Positions 33,786 through 43,439 of a DNA stretch of 64,000 bases are shown here, one piece after another (the first letter of the stretch is position 1; the number at the start of each line of letters is the position of its first letter). The translations under genes and the position numbers were made by a program. The notes beneath the pieces were generated by a model. The model worked only from the letters and a program-made list of their open reading frames with translations. It was not told the DNA's origin and ran no database searches. This DNA comes from Laccaria trichodermophora. Taxonomy: Eukaryota; Basidiomycota; Agaricomycetes; Agaricales; Hydnangiaceae. Location: NCBI GenBank assembly GCA_018417955.1, contig JACTVC010000034.1:310001-374000 (forward strand). Reading direction: 5' to 3'.

Positions 33786-36400
33786 ATGGACGCGAGCAAT
33801 GCTGACGAGAGTCAGGGAACGTCGGTGTAGGGTTTAACCTTTAACCTTGATCTTGTTTTGTTCTTGTCGTTGATTGTTTTCCAGGAACGTTAATGTACAG
33901 CCACAGGGGATCGATCATTTGGCACCACTGCTTACCTTGCAGAAAAATTGGGCAAAGGGGGAGCGCCAGACATTCCTCACCTCGCACCTCGATACCTACA
34001 GAGACGCGTGTCTCGTGTCTCGTGCCTCATCCACTCAAGCCCTCGATAAAATCATCAATGCATACTTTCTTAAATTCCACTGGTCTCTCCCTCACACGTC
34101 GCTTCCAGGAGCACTACCAACGGTTCGCTTTGATAATGATGGGTTCGAGATCCTCTCGGCGGAGGAAGCCACTCACAAAGGGAAGGTTATCGCAGCTATG
34201 AAAAAGGTATGTATGGCCTTCGTCAATCAACGCCACCGTTGATATGCTGATGCTTTAACTTACTAGACAATTTATAAGTGGTACAATCACCGAAATAAAG
34301 TCGCTCCCGCCCTACCTCGATCTAAGTCAGCTAAAAAGGACGATCCAATCGCCACTCTTCTACATAGGTTACTCGGCGACCCTTCCCCTCCTAAACGCCG
34401 TGCAGCTTGGGAAGCCTGGGGTAAAGACAATTTTCAATCGTTGAAAGCCGACTTCGACGCGGAGTTTGAAGCCACAAACGGGCTCGAGAAAAATCGCGTC
34501 AAAGAATGTAACAAGTTCAAACGACAAGAATTTGGAAAACTCAGCGACGACGAACAGGAGAAATGGTCAGAAGTCGTTCGCTCAGAATGGGAGGAAGCGA
34601 AGCAAATTCTCAAGGACCGGGATTCGGGCCCCAGGTTGCTTGAACCAGCTGCCGCCCAAAAGTATGTTGGCTTGCTTTGCTAATCGTGCGAGTGCTAATG
34701 TCTTTACCAGAGTTTTTAACGCACTCCCAAGTCTTTTGGGCCCGTTGATAGAAGGGGTGGGCGAGGCAGTGGGAATGCACATTACGGTCCTCGTTGGGGG
34801 GCCGGAGCCTAAGATGCAGGGACAGTTGAATACCATCAGGTACGTCAGCACAGTTTGCAGTTTACGACTTTTAACAGCTGGCGCGTTTATAGCATGCACT
34901 ACGGGGTTGACAAACAGGCCGTTCCGAAGGTCTGGGGCCATGCGGATAAGGCTGGGTTCAAACTCGTAACAAACGCATTTACTTCGTTTCTGCAGACTTG
35001 CTATTGTAGGTACAGTGAGTTTTCGGGTGACTACGTTACTGATATTATATCTTTACAGCACCTGAAGAGCAACGGGCGCGCGCCATCATAGAAGATTCCG
35101 AAGATGACCTACCACATCCCACCAATGGGACGTCGGATGCCGCTCAACCACGCTCTACTTCTGTCCAACCACCTGGCGGATCGAAGGCCTCGGAGTCAGA
35201 GTTAAGCACACACGTTGGGGGAAAACGTAAGCGAAACGTCAAAGCAAAAGATGGGAAGAAGGGTAAGAAGCAGAAGAAACAAGAGAAGATACGAACGTTC
35301 TTGGTGTCTGACGAGGACGATGAAGAGGACGAGGACGAGGATGAGGATGGCGAGGACGACGAGGAGGAGGAGGAGGAGGAGGAGGAGGAGGAGGAGGAAG
35401 AAAACGAAGAAAAGGCGGGCAATGAAGAGGGACCGTCGGCCACTGCTCCCATGAGACACAGCACCAGGTTGAAGAACCGCAATCCGAACACGATCACGCC
35501 ATCCGAAGAACCTTCAACATTGACACATACGTCAACGGTAGCTGCTCCTGCTGTTCGAAAACGATCTCTGCCGCTTTCGCCCCTCGCACCTCCCAGTACG
35601 CCATCGTCTGGCCCGACAGAAACCGCCCTTGGTTACGGCCCTGCTTCACCATCCCAGCCCACTCGATCAACGACGCGTCTGCCTGTACCAACGCTTATCT
35701 GCCAATCATCTACTCGACCTTCGCCCCCTCTCGTCGCGCCTCAGCCACTGCCCAAACCCCCACTTCCCATCGATTCGAGTTGGCCCGCGTGGTTTAAGAA
35801 AGCGTATACTGACTTATCGTTGATATATCTCAGTGCAGAACTAACATCCGCCATTCGGATTTATGTGGACTTCGAAAAAAAAGCCAGCTTCACAGTTGGA
35901 TCGCCGCACTCCGGATTCAAAGTTGACAACCGACCGTCAGAGGTGGCGTATTGGGTTGGCCGTGGTCGCAAGTCAGCGCCACCGATCAAGGACCTCGCAT
36001 CGTTTGAAGCAGGTTGGTGGAACTGGTGGAAGGGGCTCCAGCCGAAATGGCGGTCCGTCGTCGAGGTAGAAGGTCCACTGACAGCCGCACACCGTTCAGT
36101 GACAGATGGAGAGGGTGGCTGGGCAGCTATTGATAGGCACGGGCAGAATGCGTTTTTGACCGTTCTGTCCTGCCTGGTATGGTGGGGCGCTGCTTTGAAC
36201 GGCTGCCAAGGAGAGAGTGAGGCATGGACGGCGGCGGTGGCCGACGTTCACTGGGTGCTCACCAATCTCGTCAGGTAAATTTTCCTTCGTATCCTGTGAA
36301 TGTTACTCATGCGCCGTCCAGCCCCCCAAAACCACAAGGTGCTAAGCGCGCCTCGCCATCAGTAGCCACATCGGCAACCACAAAACGGCGACGTAAGTAG
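33786..36400 (+). CDS. Large acidic Trp-rich KDZ2 cargo protein (unknown)
   Basis: ATG 33786 (MDASNADESQGT); six introns (about 33823, 34208, 34661, 34840, 35007 and 36276 starts) all join in phase. N-terminal third is helical and charged (NWAKGERQTFL, TIYKWYNHRNKVAP, NALPSLLGPLIEGVGEAVGMHITVLVGGPEP). A Lys-rich stretch and a run of more than 15 Glu (35359-35410) follow, then a Pro/Ser-rich linker and a conserved C-terminal domain with WPAWFKKAYTDLS, FEAGWWNWWKGLQPKWR, GQNAFLTVLSCLVWWG and WVLTNLVR. It ends in the basic tail TTKRRRK. The same two-part design is common in agaric genomes near mobile elements, but I know no function. Confidence 0.75.
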
Positions 36401-36489
36401 TAGAATTGATGTTGGTCCAGCACCGTAGTCAATGGCGTCATAATGTGTTGGTACGGCTACCTTTATATCTTTCTCTTCACTTGACAATC

Positions 36490-36625
36490 TCGTTGTTTAT
36501 TTCTTAATATCTTGTACTTCTTGTGTGTCGAGTACTTCTTGTGTCAAGTACCTCTTGTATTTCTTGTGTTGTGTATATCTTGTATTTCTTGTGTAGAATA
36601 TCTTTTGTATTTCTTGTAGTAATTT
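36490..36625. repeat. Imperfect CTTGTATTTCTTGTGT repeat
   Basis: Around eight degenerate units of TCTTGTA/TTTCTTGTGT in the 3' flank of the acidic gene. Microsatellite-like, no coding potential. Confidence 0.7.
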
Positions 36626-37079
36626 ATGCTTTTTGGTGTACAACTTGTAGAGTTTGCGAGGGCATAGACAAAGTAAACTAAGTAATCCATGTAACAGTAG
36701 CCGACTTGTACGACGCGTGAGGTTGAACAATCACGTGACCAGACGCGTACCTGTGTTGAAGTCGCGTTGACCGCTGCACGCGCTTACTCCGATGGAAGGA
36801 TCACGCATGTTGGATGATCGCGAAGACTGGCTGTTGACTGTTCGCCAAATTCCGTAGACATATGATTTCATGTCCGGGGTACAGAGGTTTAGCTGCTACA
36901 AACAGGGAGGAAGGAGAGAAAAAAAACCGACGAATGGCAGAGAAACATGACATTGGCGGCGTTTGACGTATCCGAGGGACAGAAGTCATATTAATGCAGG
37001 TCTGGACCTGCAGAAGTACAAGGGGATGGATTGCTAACAAAATTGATGCATAGAAACAGTAATGATGGGAAGTTTTGAT
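36626..37079. other. KDZ2 right interior, no gene seen
   Basis: No supported frame. Contains a TCACGTGAC palindrome at about 36731. Confidence 0.35.
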
Positions 37080-37310
37080 CCCTGACACAAGAATTGATGG
37101 ATGGATCGACAGAAATCACAACGGAAGTGGACATTTGATGGATTTGATGGATGGAAGCAGGGGTAACACACAGAAATCATATCAACACGAGGAATTGATG
37201 GGAGGAAGCACAGAAATCATATGAAGAGGAACAAAAATAGATTATTGATAGATGGCAACACACGGAAATCATATCAACGCGAGGAATTGATGGGAGGAAG
37301 CAATATCGAT
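37080..37310. repeat. Tandem 50-65 bp repeats in KDZ2 right subterminal region
   Basis: Four or five diverged units built from AATTGATGGGAGGAAGCA and CAGAAATCATATCAACRCGAG. The position 200-400 bp from the element end suits subterminal transposase-binding repeats. No equivalent array is seen at the left end. Confidence 0.6.
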
Positions 37311-37475
37311 CCTGAATCAATTATATGTGATGCCAAATATTGATATTTCACCTGGAAAAACCAAAATTTCGCCCCGCGCGGCGATTTTTCAAAGGCGAGC
37401 GGAATGCAAGCAAATTTAGACAAAGGTCATTGCACATCTGTTGGCAAATGGTGTGCAAGGCAATTGCACACCTTG

Positions 37476-37501
37476 TAGGGCTAGGACTACATCTATGGCT
37501 G
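37476..37501 (-). repeat. KDZ2 right terminal inverted repeat
   Basis: Inverted counterpart of 23884-23909. Next to it, GTGTGCAAGGCAATTGCACA forms a near-palindrome (37451-37470) that may be a further binding site. Confidence 0.85.
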
Positions 37502-37508
37502 CGTGTTG
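37502..37508. repeat. Right target-site duplication of KDZ2 (CGTGTTG)
   Basis: Second copy of 23877-23883, directly after the right inverted repeat. Confidence 0.88.
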
Positions 37509-40312
37509 GATGACTTTCGAATGACCAACCTATCTTGCAAAAGCTCCTGTTACCAATATTATTTGAAGCTCCGGCGGCTCACTTCACCGGCATTCCCCAA
37601 ATCAGTTCCCAATCGATATCACGAGCTTCTCAGGGTTAGCCGACAATGGAGGAACTTGGAATTGAGGAAGGCCTTTGGATTCGCCCACCAAGAGACTCCT
37701 CCGCATGCAGGCCAAATGGCCCATGGTTGCGCCTCTTGTCCCCAACCAGGAATAAACTTACCAGAGAACTGGAAAGACGATCCAAATCAGTACGTTATAA
37801 AATTTCCAACAAAATTCCATTATCTTACCGTCGCCGCTAATCAAGAGAGGTTTTCACACGATTTATCTGTGTGGATGGAAATTTCTCTGCAGATCACTTG
37901 AAACAGAAGAATCCATTAGATGACGTCCCATTAACGAATGGCGAGGGAATGATGACCAACCAAGCCCGCTACAAAAAATATCTCGCACATCCGGTGGCCA
38001 TTCGACAAGTAAGTGTTATTTTCGGCCATCAAGGGCTGCCCGCCGGATGACCTCCGACGGAGCCTTCGTGAATACAAAGCCTGATTGTCTAATGACTTTG
38101 TTGCAGACCAAGTCAACGTGCAGTAATCACCAGGCTGTAAATAATGCCAGTCAAAATCACGCTGGATGTGATGCCACGGGTATTGCAGCTTTTGCCTGTG
38201 CCCGGTCTGGTGCATTCATTCCAGGGAGTGTGGTAGATTTCCAAAAAGGAGAGAGGCAAGTAAACATTGACTATGCACTTTGTGAAGCCTTGAAATCAAT
38301 GAGAATGGATGATGGGGGAAAGGTTATGGTCATTTATGATGTGATGTGCCAATACCACATACATCTCTCGGACAGGATCAAACAAAACCCATTCCTGTCT
38401 GTTTCGGAAAAGATCGAGTTGATGATGGCTATCGGTCTTTTTCATGTGCACGGCCATCAAGATTCATGCCTCTTTCGGTTTGCGACTTCCTTCATCCCTG
38501 GTGCGGGCATGGTTGACGGAGAGATTTTGGAGTCGTTGTGGGCACAGCTCAATGACATTTCTCGGAGTACCCGAACCTCGACATTAGCGCACAGGACGGA
38601 GGTTTTGGATGACCACATGATCTACAGCAATTGGAATAAAATGGTTAATATCGTTTCTTCCGTGGTCACAAAGTTCAACAAGTCGGTGATCGGATTGGTG
38701 GACAGCAAGGAATATTTTGACCGATTGAATGGATCAGCTCTGGCCGAAGACATTGACAACTGGACCAGGGAAATACGGAGAGCTGAGAAAGAGCGGGAAG
38801 GGGGCAACCTGGAAGGAATGGATATTATGGAACCTGTCCACACAGGAAATAAGGAAGGTATGTACCTGGTGCGGGGAGACTGTTCGTGGCCGCCGGGCGG
38901 TCTATTTACAGCCCGCTGGCTAGTATACTTTCGGCCATTTAGTTTCCACCCCGTCGGCACAGTCAATACTGACAACAACCCTTAGGTTCCAAAAGTACTG
39001 CAGATGTGCAACTGGCGTTAATGGAACAAGAGTCCTTGTCTTCAGGAGAAACAGGTCAGACTTCATGGATTGCGACAGGCCTTAAAATTGAGGAAACACA
39101 GTAAGTCAAATGGTCGATTGTAATGAAGGTGTTTACCTGTGCTGTGTGAAATAGAATGGATCTCTGACTGCTGATTCGGTCAGTTGGAAAATCCCCCACC
39201 ACTGCTCAAAAACTTGATTTTGCCAAACGTCGGGAAAGATTGCGGTCTCGTGTGGATGCCTTTAATCGGACAGCAATGAATTTCATGGGAAGGAACATAC
39301 AGCAAAGCATTGGCGACAATATGTGTCTTCTCCCGGAGGAATTTGATATGGATGATGAACTTCAAATCGATGATCCACTTCCTACAGATAGTCTTGACGG
39401 GAATGCTCCGCAGGCCTTGTTTGCGGAAGGTGCTCCGGCGGTGCGACTGACTCCCGCCGCAGTGGCCCTCGCCAAGGCTGGCCGAGCGGCTGCTGCTGCA
39501 CGTTCAGCCACAGAGGCCATTGAGCATGTTCGGATACCGCTCCCTTCCACCTTAGGTGATGCAGCACTCAAAGATCGTCACTTGGAGCCACTCCTGTGGA
39601 AAGAATATGAACTTCGAAAAGGTCAAGCAAATGAAGCTCTACAAGGAGTGCGCATTTCAATTGCCAATCTTTCTTTTGAATATGGAAAGAAAGTCAGGAA
39701 GATTAAGAAAAGTAAGGTGAAGAAGACGAGAGCTTGGGCGGGGGTGCAAGCGGTCGGGAAGGTCCTTCATCGCCATCGTTTAATTTATGCACAGGCAGTC
39801 GCCGCACTTCAAAGTCTGGGGGATCCCGATAGACTCGTCGGCCTATTCTACAAACCGCTCGAGGTAAAAGATATGAAAGCCAACACGTCGGTGGCGGACC
39901 CCAATGCCGCCGGTCAAAGAAACTACCGACCGGCATGGTTCTGGGGTGGAGATTTGTCAAACGACATGAATGACAATTCTAGAATGGTGGAGTGTGAGTC
40001 TTCAGAAATCCTGCGTACATCTTTTCATATAGTCATGTAGTCCACCGAGTCAATTGGCTTCGTGCCAGGGCAAGATTTCACCGTTGGAGGGAGGAATTTA
40101 ACATAACCTCCCATGAAATGGAATGGGTCACGAGATACTTCCTGCATCAGATGAACAAGTGGTCAGCCTGGAGTGATCTGGCCGCTGCCAGTGGGAAGAG
40201 TGGTCATGTTTGTTATGCAGGAGCCCAGATTGATATATGGAGGAGGCTTGGTGAAGATGCGGATGAAAGGTTTGCTCACGCAAATAGTCTGTATAAACGA
40301 GTCATGCCGTAA
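37502..40312 (+). pseudogene. KDZ1 transposase, 3' part with catalytic core
   Basis: Continues the split transposase: DDFRMTNLSCKSS, LRRLTSPAFPKSVPNRYHELLRVSRQWRNL, CASCPQPGINLPENW, VDGNFSADHLKQKNP, then the catalytic block IYDVMCQYHIHLSDR (near 38335; first acidic residue), FHVHGHQDSCLFRFATSF and DGEILESLWAQLN (second acidic position). After several introns the C-terminal helical part follows (RRERLRSRVDAFNR, HRHRLIYAQAVAALQSLGDPDRL, VNWLRARARFHRWREEF, WVTRYFLHQMNKW), to a stop at 40312. The core residues are intact, so loss of function comes from the KDZ2 insertion, not decay. Introns contain CCG-N-CGG motifs. Confidence 0.8.
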
Positions 40313-40499
40313 TTTCGATGGTAGTATTAACCTTCATCTCATGGTCTCGGTCCCTTTTTGTGGGTGAGCAAGCAGGACCTCCCGCCGGCGATATGTAGGC
40401 CGTCGGGGCCCAATGGGGTTCCTTTTTGATTACATCTGTTTTTATTTTATTTGGTCTGAGGTACTGATTAAGATCGATAATCATCGTTTCTTCTCTTTC

Positions 40500-41698
40500 A
40501 ACCACCATGCCATTGGTAAATGGCCAATGGCACATATATTACTTTTCCTCGCGTTGCAAAGCCTCCTGGCTGGCTTTTCGGGATCACCAAGACGACTGGG
40601 GAAATGACCCTAAGCAGCATGAATGGTGGACTACAGGGCTGCAACTCGAGGGAGTCCGTTGATTTTTGATTTGTACATTCAACATATTATCTGATCGTGC
40701 AAAGCAGGACAGACTGGCAAAGTCCATTGGTTATCATCTTGCCATCGGCTTTCTGGTGAAGATCCCCTTTTGGGTAAAGTTTTTCATCCGTTCAACGCAT
40801 CCCCAAGAAAGACAGTTCGCTTCGGTACCTCCGTTGAATGTTTACCTCGAGTCTCCATATGTGGATGATCCCAGCCGCGTTGTGGCATCATACCATGCGG
40901 ACTGGTGGAACTACCCCGGCGGCGCTTTGACCATCCCGTCGGCATATTCTGAGGAAGAGAGTGCTGCCTTTAATGACTGGTTGATTTTGGCTAATCAGGT
41001 CCGTCGTTTCATTTAGATCTTGGATTTAGCTGATGATCTAGAACTCAGCCCCTGACCAACAAGTTGTCACCGAGATCTGAAGATTATATCACGCCACAGT
41101 TGACTGCTCCGGCGGTGCAAGTTCTAGATGGATTTCAAAGAGCTTTGCTGAGGATTGAGCAAGGACTGGCAACGTGGACAGATATACGTGACTCTGCCCG
41201 ATTGGACATTGGTTCTCTGGAGCATTTGATAGACGAGGTTCAACATGGACGATTGGATATTGGCCCCCCATCAGATTCACCAGTCCCCCCCCCCCTTCAA
41301 ATAAAAAGATCCCCATTGAAAGTCAGTTCTCATCTTCATCGAAAAATTATGAACACATTCCATCCATCGTAAATCCACGGCGACACAACTCTGGCAATGT
41401 CATCCCGCCGTCGGACAATTTCACCGCAGACTCTGACAAAGTCTTACCCCCGGCGGATGCGCTTCCCGCGTCAGCCCCGACGGGGACTCCCACCGATTCG
41501 ATGGCTCCGGCGGAAGCTTGGAATGACAGTGGATCAGCGGAGTCACTCAATGATGAGGTCCCTCTGGATAACGCCAACGGAGATGAGTATTATCCATCTC
41601 CCGTTTCATCCACAAATCTCGATTGGGAATTGTCTCAAGAGGGTTCTCAACATGAGTCATCGCTGGACGAAAGCTTTTCTAGTGGTGATTCAGAGTAG
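40500..41698 (+). CDS. Unrecognised KDZ1 gene downstream of transposase
   Basis: Start uncertain. Exon pieces: FRDHQDDWGNDPKQHEWWTTG (about 40574-40640), then from about 40690 DRLAKSIGYHLAIGFLVKIPF, STHPQERQFASVPPLNVYLESPYVDDPSR, WWNYPGGALTIPSAYSEEES. An in-phase intron (41000-41050) leads to PLTNKLSPRSEDYITPQL and a helical stretch. The frame changes within an 11-C run at 41285-41295; on the other side comes an acidic Ser/Asp-rich tail ending SLDESFSSGDSE at 41698. One C gained or lost would keep the tail in frame, so this may be an assembly error or a true break. It could also be a late exon block of the transposase gene. No domain recognised. Confidence 0.5.
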
Positions 41699-41765
41699 TT
41701 TTGGTTTCTTTGGGTCATTTTGATCCAGTGTACAAGATATGTACTATGTTATAGTAGCTACGTCG

Positions 41766-43077
41766 TCAGTCTTCATACATTCTAGAATTCATCCACGTCC
41801 CCGCCGGCAGACCCAATCTTTCTTGGACTTTATTTCGCATGTAATAGGCGATGCAGGCTCTCTCTCCACCTTCAAAGTCTGCGCCATGTCGAATCACCTT
41901 CCCAGCAATAAGTACTATAGTTCCCAGATTGTGGTCCACTGACAACCCCAACCCCGTGAAGGTCATGATTCCGACGGAGTCTTCTTCTCCGAGTGCCGCA
42001 AGCAAATCAAGCCATTCGTTTCTACCCTTTGTATCACGATGCGCGGGGGTGCGTCGGTTGGCTATGACTGACAGTGCATTGAATGGGGAAGTCCAAACAT
42101 TTAGGGCCTGCTTGAGCTGCTCTTCATTGTCCACAAATTTGGCGCCCTCACGAGAAAGTTGCGTTAGTGCGGTAATGCCCTGCTGATACAACTGAGGGTG
42201 AGCTATTCCAAGCATCGATCCCATCAGCGCCGATGATTCTTGCATCTCAAGGGCCCACTGTGCTCCGGCGGCGCCATCTTTCATCTGCGCCCCGACTTCC
42301 AGTTTATACGTTTCAGACTGCGGGTTTCACTAAATAAGGACCATCACTTGGCAAAAATAAACACACCTCATGACCCTGCTGAAACCACGCGGGTGACATA
42401 CTGACGGTGCCTGGCTTGAGTTTGCAAAGTTCAGCCGGGCGGAAGTTCTTCGAATTTAGCCTCCAGTTTCTGGTATTACTATCCATTTTCAAAACCCCTT
42501 TCAAGATTTTCAATGATCTCCAAATGACATCCTATGAGAGCCATGAGTTGTGATAATACCCAACTCCGCCGGAGCTTACTTGTCGTGCGGCGGTCAGTAT
42601 ATGCGGAAGGTACCAAACAAGGACATTGCAGTGCACATCTGTCACCACAAGTGGCTTCGCTTCATGATGGGCGGGGTTGTAGATGGGGGGGTATCGGCGT
42701 GAAATTTTCTCTTCAGCACTCAGCTGCAACCCATTCATAGCAGCCCCTATAACGTCGCAATACCGACTAGCATCCCAAGATGTGCGTACTAGGTCCTATC
42801 AGATCCCGGCTGATAATGCAGAGACGGACTCACTAGGATTGCGAAATGCTTCGACAAGTACCAAGGCGATGCGGTCAACCTCGCCGAGGAGATTAATGGA
42901 CCAATGGGGAGGAAAGGGCACGTGTTTCTCACTGCCTCGTAGTAGTGCTCGAAATTTTCTCTGTAAATACTCCTCAAATTCGCGGGTTGTATTGAGGACC
43001 CCAATGTCTGGAGCCATCTGCATATCGTTCATGGTCGAATGGGAAGAATGACCAACATGCCCTGCGAGGCTTCCCAT
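41766..43077 (-). CDS. TET/JBP-like 2-oxoglutarate and Fe(II) dioxygenase of KDZ1
   Basis: ATG 43077 (MGSLAGHVGHSS) to stop 41766; introns of 38-60 bp near 42835-42798, 42588-42541 and 42366-42318 join in phase, giving about 420 residues. N-terminal part: helices and NGLQLSAEEKISRRYPPIYNP. C-terminal part: the double-stranded beta-helix core with NALSVIANRRTPAHRDTKGR (H-x-D iron ligands near 42040), WLDLLAALG, DHNLGTIVLIAGKVIRHG (distal His) and GERACIAYYMR (Arg for 2-oxoglutarate). These are hallmarks of fungal TET/JBP enzymes, which oxidise 5-methylcytosine, a group known to be spread by KDZ elements in basidiomycetes. It may act on host or element CpG methylation; substrate is inferred. 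All key residues are present. Confidence 0.8.
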
Positions 43078-43426
43078 CTTTGATTGGCCTCATGGCAACC
43101 TGCAGGTCAGCCTGTTACTGTAATTGAATCTTGGTGCTTAACTACTGGTTAAACTACGCGTTCTTGGTCTTTAATTACTATGTATAGTAAATGTAGTATA
43201 TTGACAGTCATCCGCAGGTCGCGCCGCCGGACCACAATATCCATCCTCGCCGCATGGTAGGTGCCCGTCGGGGGGACAAGCGGCCGCCTCGAGCTGATGA
43301 ATGATTGTAAGGATCACGGCCCGACCATTACCAAGGCACAGTGTAGAATTGCGGCCGGTCCGGCTGGGTTCATGTGGCACGGTCGATTGTCACATCCGGT
43401 TACTCCATTGGGTAAGGCACAGGTTC
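43078..43426. other. KDZ1 right subterminal region
   Basis: No gene. Holds a CCGCCGG/CCGTCGG pair (43225 and 43265) and GC-rich blocks resembling the left subterminal region (GGCCGGTCCGGCTGG versus CAGCCGGCCCGGCCGG). Likely transposase-binding sequence and TET/JBP promoter. Confidence 0.5.
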
Positions 43427-43439
43427 ACTAACATATGTG
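43427..43439 (-). repeat. KDZ1 right terminal inverted repeat
   Basis: ACTAACATATGTG, inverted partner of 13559-13571 with two mismatches. Confidence 0.7.

Larger units (their letters stand above)
23884..37501. mobile_element. KDZ2: second KDZ transposon nested in KDZ1 transposase, 13.6 kb
   Basis: Ends defined by 7 bp target duplications and terminal inverted repeats of about 26 bp with five mismatches, beginning CA and sharing TGTAGTC and GCCCTA. Contents: an apparently intact KDZ transposase (minus), two small unknown genes (minus), a protein-kinase relic (plus), a gene with an RNase H1-type N-terminal/viroplasmin domain (minus) and a large acidic gene (plus). GC content and motifs differ from KDZ1: only about three CCG-N-CGG sites in 13.6 kb. 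It is potentially autonomous. Confidence 0.88.
13559..43439. mobile_element. KDZ1: KDZ-superfamily DNA transposon with TET/JBP gene (contains nested KDZ2)
   Basis: Bounded by a 7 bp target duplication and short imperfect terminal inverted repeats (CAGTTATGTTAGT at left, complement of CACATATGTTAGT at right; two mismatches in 13). Both subterminal regions carry GC-rich AGCCGG.CCGGCCG stretches. Without the nested KDZ2 (13.6 kb) it is about 16.3 kb. It encodes, in order, an NLDRP-repeat protein (minus), an acidic Cys-rich protein (plus), a long basic protein (minus), tRNA-like repeats, a CxC2/KDZ transposase (plus, split), an unrecognised gene (plus) and a TET/JBP-like dioxygenase (minus). KDZ elements with TET/JBP genes are known in basidiomycetes. 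The dispersed CCG-N-CGG motif is confined to this element. The disrupted transposase makes this copy non-autonomous today. Confidence 0.85.

Noticed and set aside
23884..37501. KDZ2 and KDZ1 as a single giant element with two transposases
   Set aside because: Separate target duplications, separate inverted ends and restoration of the split transposase show a nested insertion.
40500..40607. Secreted peptide (MAHILLFLALQSLLAGFSG) at about 40529
   Set aside because: Signal-peptide-like by chance; the frame ends after 25 codons and the neighbouring frame reads as a KDZ1 exon.
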